Shown here: positions 58,904 through 64,000 of the stretch, in pieces
Position numbering within the stretch: the first letter of the stretch is position 1
Layout: every line of letters starts with the position of its first letter
DNA from: UBA3941 sp002385665
Lineage (GTDB): Bacteria > Bacillota > Clostridia > Caldicoprobacterales > UBA3941
Length of the DNA stretch: 64,000 bases
NCBI GenBank assembly: GCA_050949255.1
Contig: JBMNFJ010000015.1
Span: 1 to 64,000, forward strand
Reading direction: 5' to 3'
Translations under genes and position numbers: made by a program
Notes under the pieces: generated by a model
Told to the model about the DNA's origin: nothing
Seen by the model: only the letters and a program-made list of their open reading frames with translations
Databases searched by the model: none

Positions 58904-59180
58904 AAACTCTTGTGCCAGTCGTATAAATGCCGGTAATGACTGTTGAACGCTATTTCCATCATCCGCTTATCAATAGCTCATTACTTATAAATGGATGCTT
59001 CAGTCAGCTATAAGTTTTGCATTTACTTCTAGCGGGGAAGATGGATTTGTGGAGGCAGCTTCCCGATGTAATTTGGAAGTCGCCGGAATAAACCATCCTC
59101 CTATACAAAGAAGCAACTTAGCTTTCGATGGCCATTACCTATCTTAACCATTAGATTAAAAAACTAACACAACAAGTGAA
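58904..59180. repeat. Palindromic intergenic repeat R8 (277 bp)
   Basis: Left arm CTTGTGCCAGTC...GGTAATGACTGTTGAACGC; right arm GCTTTCGATGGCCATTACC...AACTAACACAACAAG. The interior holds the GATGGATTTGTGG...GCCGGAATAAACCATC arm shared with R1 and R2, and a second arm GCTTATCAATAGCTCATTAC. It lies upstream of nrdJ. Confidence 0.75.
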
Positions 59181-59269
59181 TTAAGGTATTGTAGATCAGT
59201 CTGGCAGTGGTAAGTCAAAAATTTATGTATAAGTCATGAAATCCCCGCAACTGGGGCGATTCCGGAAAA

Positions 59270-59320
59270 ATAAAAAAATAGTAAAGCACAATACACATTA
59301 TATAGTGTGCTTTACTATTA
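59270..59320 (-). terminator. Terminator after the esterase gene
   Basis: ATAGTAAAGCACA / TGTGCTTTACTAT (59278-59290 and 59306-59318), 13 bp perfect, with a T-run on the minus strand after it (A7 at 59272-59278). Confidence 0.75.
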
Positions 59321-59404
59321 TACTACACTAATCCTTGTATGTAAACGACTAAATAGATTTTATTTCCCTAATTTTCTCCAATCTTAGACAATTATATTTA
59401 ACCC

Positions 59405-60424
59405 TTAAAGCCACTTAACCAGCCAATCGTATGCCTTCCGCCCCGAAATCTCGTGATCCCCCTGGAAAAAATCAGAATCTATCCTGTCCTCTGCGTCAAG
59501 GAATCTATATATGGCCTTAATCTTTTCGTAGGCTTCCCTGGTCGCATCTATGGGGAATATCGGATCATCTGATCCTGATTCCACAAGCAGAGGTCTGGGG
59601 GCTATAAGCCCGATAATATCCGGCATTTCAGCATGATTGACCACACCCGGTATAAAGTTGTCCACACAATGGTAGATGGACATAACGCTGTCCTTAAAGG
59701 TGTTGGTATACCCGCTGATTACCGCTGCCTTAATCCTGGTATCCAGAGCTGTGGCAAAACTACATACAAGGCCTCCTCCCGATATGCCCATGGCGCCAAT
59801 TCTATCGGTATCCACATCATTTCTGGTTTCCAGATAGTCAATGGAGCGCTTAACGTCATTTACCCTAAGCCCCGCCATGGTCTTACCCATCATCAACAGA
59901 TATGTGGATATCATATAGCAGGAGCTCTCATTGGGCTCTTTGTTCAGGTCCTCCTTAAGCCGCCTGTCCCCAAAGCCTAAAAGTTCCGGTACGATTACTA
60001 TGAATCCCCTCCTCATAAGCTCCAGGGCAAAGTTCTTCTGGTAGCTGGGTTCACCTATATTATCTGTCCCATCAGGATTCAATCCTACAATCTCCTTGCT
60101 CCCGTAGCCGTGCCCATGGCAGGCTACCACAGCAGGCAGCTTCCCGGATGCGTTCTTGGGCTTTAACAGGTATGCGGGTATGGGAAGATCCACATCCCCT
60201 GCATATACCACTCGCTGCATCAAGTAATCCGGGTATTCCCTCTCTTCAACAACGGTTGGACTAAGGTCAACCTCCGGTTTGGGAAATCCTCCCAAATCCC
60301 GGGCAAAAATCTCCCTCAGCCCATCCCTCCATCTTGTGTACTCATCCATATGCCTTACGTCAAATTTAAACTTAGGCCGATTTTTTTCATATAAATTTTT
60401 TAAATATCTATCAGGATTCCACAT
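59405..60424 (-). CDS. Alpha/beta hydrolase, acetyl-xylan-esterase / dienelactone-hydrolase-like
   Basis: 339 residues. The serine hydrolase fold shows the nucleophile elbow 'IGAMGISGGGLVCSFATALD', an oxyanion-type 'VVACHGHGYGSKEIVG', acid segment 'LVESGSDDPIFPIDATREAY' and His in 'DFFQGDHEISGRKAYDWLV'. It resembles the AXE1/abhydrolase_7 group that deacetylates sugars or cleaves small esters. ATG 60424 follows GGAAGGGGGG; the frame opens to 60463. It is last in a run of sugar-type genes on the same strand, suggesting a carbohydrate ester substrate (inference). Confidence 0.82.
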   Translation of the reverse strand: MWNPDRYLKNLYEKNRPKFKFDVRHMDEYTRWRDGLREIFARDLGGFPKPEVDLSPTVVEEREYPDYLMQRVVYAGDVDLPIPAYLLKPKNASGKLPAVVACHGHGYGSKEIVGLNPDGTDNIGEPSYQKNFALELMRRGFIVIVPELLGFGDRRLKEDLNKEPNESSCYMISTYLLMMGKTMAGLRVNDVKRSIDYLETRNDVDTDRIGAMGISGGGLVCSFATALDTRIKAAVISGYTNTFKDSVMSIYHCVDNFIPGVVNHAEMPDIIGLIAPRPLLVESGSDDPIFPIDATREAYEKIKAIYRFLDAEDRIDSDFFQGDHEISGRKAYDWLVKWL

Positions 60425-60592
60425 GTAACTCCCCCCTTCCAAATACCTTATTCTACGCTGCATTCAACAATTCCTGCCTAAGGGGAATTAATCATAACCT
60501 ATTTGTAACAATACTTTTAAACTACCTATCCCATATCCGGTATGGGAGACAATGCCCATTCCTCGTCGGTCTTAATCTGCATAGCTTAAAGA

Positions 60593-61432
60593 CTATAAAC
60601 TGGGGATCCCTTGTAATATATCCAGGAGTATCTCCTTTGCCTTGAGGATATCCTCCCTTTGCCGGGGACCGGATATCTCCCTTTCGATTATCAGGGCGCC
60701 CTTGTAGTTATGTTCCCTCAACTTCCTTATCAATACAGGGAAATCCACCATGCCTTCCCCTACAGGTGTCTCACTGCCCAACCGGTGTCCATCGGTGGGA
60801 TAGAGCCCGTCCTTTACATGTACTCCTCTGATATAGTCTCCGTACATATCCACCGCATCCTGGGGGTTGCCCCTTCCGTACATCAAAAGGTTTGCAGGAT
60901 CCAGATTTATACCCAGGTTGTCAAGCCCGATATCCTGAATGGTTCTAAGCAGGGTTATGGGAGTTTCCTGACCTGTCTCAAAGTTAAAGTACAGGCCCAG
61001 ATCCTTGCAGTACCTGGCCACATCCCTTATTATCATCACTGTCTCCATGTACTCGGTGGTAGAAGGGTTTTCCGGAATAAAGCCCACATGGGTCGTAATA
61101 TCGGTGACGCCCAGAAGTTTTGCGAAATCCGCACCCTTTTTAAGGGCCTTCATCCTCTCAAAGCGAAACTCCTTGGGTACCAGACCCAGGGTAGAGGGTC
61201 CGTCAATAAAATCCCAAATGGCCGGCCCGGGCCAACCTACCCACAGGCTGGAGATCTTAATATTATTGTCCTCCATCATCCCTTTGACCTCCCGGGCATT
61301 CTCTTCAGTGAAGTTTTCGCTTTGCCACCCGTTTAGCTGGCATACATTGAGGCTCAGATCCTTAATCTCCTGCACCCCATTCTCCAGTACCTTCTCCAGG
61401 GAAATTATAACTCCTATATCCAGCTTATACAT
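60593..61432 (-). CDS. Sugar phosphate isomerase/epimerase family protein (TIM barrel)
   Basis: A 279-residue xylose-isomerase-like barrel of the IolE/IolI type. 'VCQLNGWQSENFTEENAREV', 'DITTHVGFIPENPSTTEYME', 'LGLYFNFETGQETPITLLRT', 'LGINLDPANLLMYGRGNPQD' and 'KGALIIEREISGPRQREDIL' carry the Glu/Asp/His metal ligands expected of the superfamily. It likely epimerises or isomerises a sugar or polyol. It clusters with a second such protein and a Gfo/Idh/MocA dehydrogenase. Confidence 0.88.
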   Translation of the reverse strand: MYKLDIGVIISLEKVLENGVQEIKDLSLNVCQLNGWQSENFTEENAREVKGMMEDNNIKISSLWVGWPGPAIWDFIDGPSTLGLVPKEFRFERMKALKKGADFAKLLGVTDITTHVGFIPENPSTTEYMETVMIIRDVARYCKDLGLYFNFETGQETPITLLRTIQDIGLDNLGINLDPANLLMYGRGNPQDAVDMYGDYIRGVHVKDGLYPTDGHRLGSETPVGEGMVDFPVLIRKLREHNYKGALIIEREISGPRQREDILKAKEILLDILQGIPSL

Positions 61433-61489
61433 AAACCAACACTCCCTATGATTTAATAAGCATCTGAAACCATGGCTACGGCAATTTGC

Positions 61490-62512
61490 TTACAGCTCAA
61501 CAAATTCACCCTGCCTGTCAGCGGATTCCGCCTCTGCATTAGCGATTCTTATGGTCTCCATGGTGCTGTATGGGTCTGCCGTCTCTATAGGAGTATCGTT
61601 AAGAAGGGCATCTATAAAGTACCTGATCTCCCTATAGTATCCCGATCCCTCTTCAAGTTCCGGTGTAAAGGATTCCTCTCCATGGGGGTAGACCGTCAAT
61701 TTGCCCTTTTCGTATATGAGAGTAGCCTTTTCAAAGTTCACCCTAAAGGTCATCTCAAACCCAAAGTCAGTGCTGTTGATGGTCCAATCATCCTGGGCGT
61801 TTATAACCATGTTATCGTAGATATAGTTGGTGGAAACCGCATCATAGCCGCTTTCGGGGAATACGTTTCTGGCCACCGTTGACACTTTCCTGGGTGTGCC
61901 GAAAAGCCAGTTGATGGTGTCTACATCGTGGACGTGCTGGTCCAGGAGTACCCCACCGCTCTTTTCCTTCTTAAGGAGCCAGTTGTTATAGGACCATTTG
62001 GGTGTAGTCCCTCCTCTGAAGAAATATCCACTGACTACCTTGCCGTATTCGCCGTTGTCCACACATTTTTTCAGGTACTCGTATTCCGGCCAGAACCTTA
62101 AGCATTGGGCAATCATCAGCTTCTTCCCATTGGCCTCTGCCGCATCTATCATGGCCTGGCATTCATCGGGGTTAAGGGCCATTGGCTTTTCGCACAATAC
62201 ATGGATGCCCTTATTGAGGGCCTTTATGGTCGCTTCCGCATGAAGATATGTAGGCAGGGCGATGTCAACATAGTCCAGCTCCTCCTTCTCCAGCATTTCG
62301 TCGATATCCGTATAGAGATTGTACTTGCTGAAGTCATATTTTTGGTTGCCTACATCTATATTCCCGGGCAGGAACTTGCCCTGGAACTTGTCTTCATCTA
62401 TATCGCATATTGCCACCAGCTCTACGGGGTGCCCTTCCTCTGCCAACTGCATGTAGATGTCAAGATGGCCCCTTCCCATGAAGCCTATGCCGATTAATCC
62501 TACTTTCAACAT
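61490..62512 (-). CDS. Gfo/Idh/MocA family oxidoreductase
   Basis: A 340-residue NAD(P)-dependent sugar or inositol dehydrogenase. Rossmann 'LKVGLIGIGFMGRGHLDIYM', 'DYVDIALPTYLHAEATIKAL', the E-K-P signature 'GIHVLCEKPMALNPDECQAM', and 'GGVLLDQHVHDVDTINWLFG' with the catalytic-region His/Asp pair. The substrate is not determinable. It lies between two TIM-barrel epimerase genes and probably oxidises the same polyol. Confidence 0.93.
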   Translation of the reverse strand: MLKVGLIGIGFMGRGHLDIYMQLAEEGHPVELVAICDIDEDKFQGKFLPGNIDVGNQKYDFSKYNLYTDIDEMLEKEELDYVDIALPTYLHAEATIKALNKGIHVLCEKPMALNPDECQAMIDAAEANGKKLMIAQCLRFWPEYEYLKKCVDNGEYGKVVSGYFFRGGTTPKWSYNNWLLKKEKSGGVLLDQHVHDVDTINWLFGTPRKVSTVARNVFPESGYDAVSTNYIYDNMVINAQDDWTINSTDFGFEMTFRVNFEKATLIYEKGKLTVYPHGEESFTPELEEGSGYYREIRYFIDALLNDTPIETADPYSTMETIRIANAEAESADRQGEFVEL

Positions 62513-62533
62513 ATAATTGCCTCCTTTTTTTCT

Positions 62534-62826
62534 TTAAATTAACTCATTGTGCTACTCAACCATATGGCGGTAATGGCTATTGACCGCTACCTAACATCGT
62601 AAGAGTAACTTTATCGTTGAAGTTTCAAAAAATTAATTATAGTTTTATGTAGCAAACGTTAATGGTAATGTATTTTTTGAAACTTCCCTCTTCCGACATT
62701 GATTTGGAGAAAACTAAGGCATTTCTGCATTCCATAAGCCAAGTTTTCTTGGCCAAATCAATGAAGTCATCCGCTTTTCAATAGCCAATTACCTAAGGTT
62801 GTGAATTAGCACAAGAGGTTTAATTT
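62534..62826. repeat. Palindromic intergenic repeat R9 (full length, 293 bp, inverted relative to R6)
   Basis: Outer arms TTAAATTAACTCATTGTGC...GGTAATGGCTATTGACCGC and GCTTTTCAATAGCCAATTACC...AGCACAAGAGGTTTAATTT. Inner arms GAAGTTTCAAAAAA / TTTTTTGAAACTTC and GATTTGGAGAAAACTAAGGC / GCCAAGTTTTCTTGGCCAAATC. Same architecture as R6 read from the other end. It separates the dehydrogenase gene from the upstream epimerase gene. Confidence 0.8.
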
Positions 62827-62871
62827 ATCCCTATATTAAGTTAAACTTAAAAAATTTCTGTTACTCATGAA

Positions 62872-63717
62872 TTATAGCCCCAGGATCCTGTCCATAGCTA
62901 TGGAAGTGGTGTAGATGGTTTGGTCGGGATAGTTTTTATACACGCCCATTTCTGCTATCACATAATCGTCATAGCCCACCTTCCTGAACTGCTCCATAAC
63001 CGCAGGATAGTTTACATCGCCGGACAAAAGGTCTACAAATCCGTTTATATTACCTACGCTGACTCTAAAATCCTTGAAGTGTACCTTTTTGATCCTCTTG
63101 CCCAGGATCTTGATCCAGTGTTCCGGATAGCCCGTGCTTACCACGTTACCCACGTCAAAATACACTCCAACGTAAGGGCTGTCTATCTTGTCTACAAAAT
63201 CCCTCATCTCCAAGGGGGACAGGAGGAACTTGTTCCATACATTCTCCAACCCTATATTTACCTTTACCTCCTCGGCATACTCCTTTAATTCCATAAAGGC
63301 TTCCAGGGCCAAGTCGTAGGCAACATCGTATTCCGTTACCTCACCGTCCGGTATAAAGTCAGCCCCTACAAGGCCGGGCACTACCAAAATGGTGTCAGCA
63401 CCCAAAAGGGCTGCCAGGTCCAGCTGCCTCCGGACTATGGATTTGGCCTTTTCCCTGGTATTCCTGTCGGAGCTGGTAAACGGATATCTCCAGTACAGGC
63501 CGGTGGCCAGGCTGGGGGTCTCTATCCCCTCCCCTTCGGCAATCCGCTTAAGTTCCCTGATATCCTCGTCACTACTGTCAAGCCCCACTATACCGGTTTC
63601 ATCAAGCCCGAATTCTATGCCGTCATAACCTGCGTCCTTTGCCATTTCGATATACTCCCTGGCAGTAAGTCCTCCCCTAAAGGACCAGATGTTTATCCCC
63701 TTCTTCACATATACCAC
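62872..63717 (-). CDS. Sugar phosphate isomerase/epimerase family protein (TIM barrel)
   Basis: 281 residues. 'KGINIWSFRGGLTAREYIEM', 'YDGIEFGLDETGIVGLDSSD', 'DTILVVPGLVGADFIPDGEV', 'VNIGLENVWNKFLLSPLEMR', 'VGVYFDVGNVVSTGYPEHWI' and 'YDDYVIAEMGVYKNYPDQTI' give the conserved metal Glu, Asp, His and Glu of the xylose-isomerase-like fold. It resembles hexulose-6-phosphate / D-tagatose-type epimerases. First of the sugar cluster on this strand. Confidence 0.9.
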   Translation of the reverse strand: MVYVKKGINIWSFRGGLTAREYIEMAKDAGYDGIEFGLDETGIVGLDSSDEDIRELKRIAEGEGIETPSLATGLYWRYPFTSSDRNTREKAKSIVRRQLDLAALLGADTILVVPGLVGADFIPDGEVTEYDVAYDLALEAFMELKEYAEEVKVNIGLENVWNKFLLSPLEMRDFVDKIDSPYVGVYFDVGNVVSTGYPEHWIKILGKRIKKVHFKDFRVSVGNINGFVDLLSGDVNYPAVMEQFRKVGYDDYVIAEMGVYKNYPDQTIYTTSIAMDRILGL

Positions 63718-63746
63718 CTCTACCTTTCTTAAACTAACCTCTCTAC

Positions 63747-64000
63747 CTAGCTCTGCGGTACAGCCTCGTCTACTCTTTTAGTCTTCCTTTTACGCTTGTT
63801 GGCCAGATAAATTTTTTCCCTCTCCCTGAACAGGGCCTCTTCTTCAGGTGTTCTCAGTTCCAGTTCGGGAACCTTGGTGGGTCTGTTGTTGTCATCTAAA
63901 GCCACCATGGTGAAGTAAGCGGTGAGGGCCACCTTTGGGGGTTCGTCCACCTTCAGATCCTCCACCAAAACCCTGACTGCTATTTCCATGGAGCTCCTCC
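63747..64000 (-). CDS. Acyl-CoA thioesterase (hotdog fold), C-terminal part, cut by window edge
   Basis: The visible part reads SSMEIAVRVLVEDLKVDEPP, KVALTAYFTMVALDDNNRPT, KVPELELRTPEEEALFRERE, a basic tail and stop. This is the C-terminal half of a BFIT/BACH-type hotdog acyl-CoA hydrolase. 'SMEIAVRV' is usually internal, and the frame stays open to base 64000, so the ATG at 63989 is probably not the start and the gene continues beyond the window. Confidence 0.82.
   Translation of the reverse strand, partial: RSSMEIAVRVLVEDLKVDEPPKVALTAYFTMVALDDNNRPTKVPELELRTPEEEALFREREKIYLANKRKRKTKRVDEAVPQS

Noticed and set aside
58877..59180. Cobalamin riboswitch before the B12-dependent ribonucleotide reductase
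   Set aside because: I looked for the B12-box (GCCACTG-type) and did not find it; the region is the repeat R8.

Overview
The window reads as a chromosome segment of a motile, anaerobic Clostridia-type Firmicute. The evidence is the Bacillus/Clostridium flagellar filament operon order, T-box and SAM-I leaders, strong GGAGG ribosome sites, a B12-dependent ribonucleotide reductase, formate-tetrahydrofolate ligase, an Fe-S aldo/keto reductase and sporulation-type genes. I do not name a genus.

Layout. 1-7.2 kb is an accessory zone: a GNAT acetyltransferase fused at its end to the remnant of a duplicated small basic protein gene, a frameshifted VOC protein, a DinB-fold protein, a 5'-truncated methyltransferase, a small gene behind a LexA-type SOS box, a HigB/HigA-peptidase toxin-antitoxin pair and a two-gene phage-like DnaD remnant. 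7.2-16.4 kb is the late flagellar operon on the minus strand (yvyF-flgM-flgN-flgK-flgL-DUF6470-fliW-csrA, then two flagellin genes). The flagellin genes are the highlight: three ORF-less group I introns interrupt them, and two of these introns begin with 45 nt that re-encode the flagellin C-terminus and its stop.

16.4-24 kb carries comFC, recD2, a frameshifted DAHP synthase under a T-box (specifier probably UUC, Phe), a ComK-like gene with a perfect SOS box upstream, and a YvrJ/DUF2922/DUF1659/sigma-factor cluster. 24-35 kb holds metK with a SAM-I riboswitch, a COG2426 membrane protein, tRNA-Tyr, murC, fhs, a SleB-like hydrolase broken by a stop codon, a DUF815 ATPase and an MTA/SAH deaminase. 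35.2-45.3 kb is a chemotaxis operon: cheA with two CheW domains, cheW, a transducer, cheB, cheR, two CheX/CheC-type phosphatases, a CheY-like receiver and a receiver-PP2C phosphatase. 45.6-59 kb is mostly single metabolic genes (citrate synthase, DacF-type carboxypeptidase, flavin oxidoreductase, pyrophosphatase, DUF1846, 2-hydroxyacid dehydrogenase, aldo/keto reductase, nitroreductase, NrdJ). 59.4-63.7 kb is a sugar/polyol-type cluster (esterase, two TIM-barrel epimerases, Gfo/Idh/MocA dehydrogenase), followed by a thioesterase cut by the window edge.

A family of intergenic, nested-palindrome repeats up to about 295 bp (at least nine full or partial copies, with exchangeable inner arms) is scattered from 24 kb to 63 kb. 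Several otherwise intact genes carry a single indel or stop (VOC, both flagellins, aroF, SleB-like). These may be real decay or sequence errors, and each is noted in its entry. Functional calls rest on reading the proteins and motifs by eye; no database search was run.
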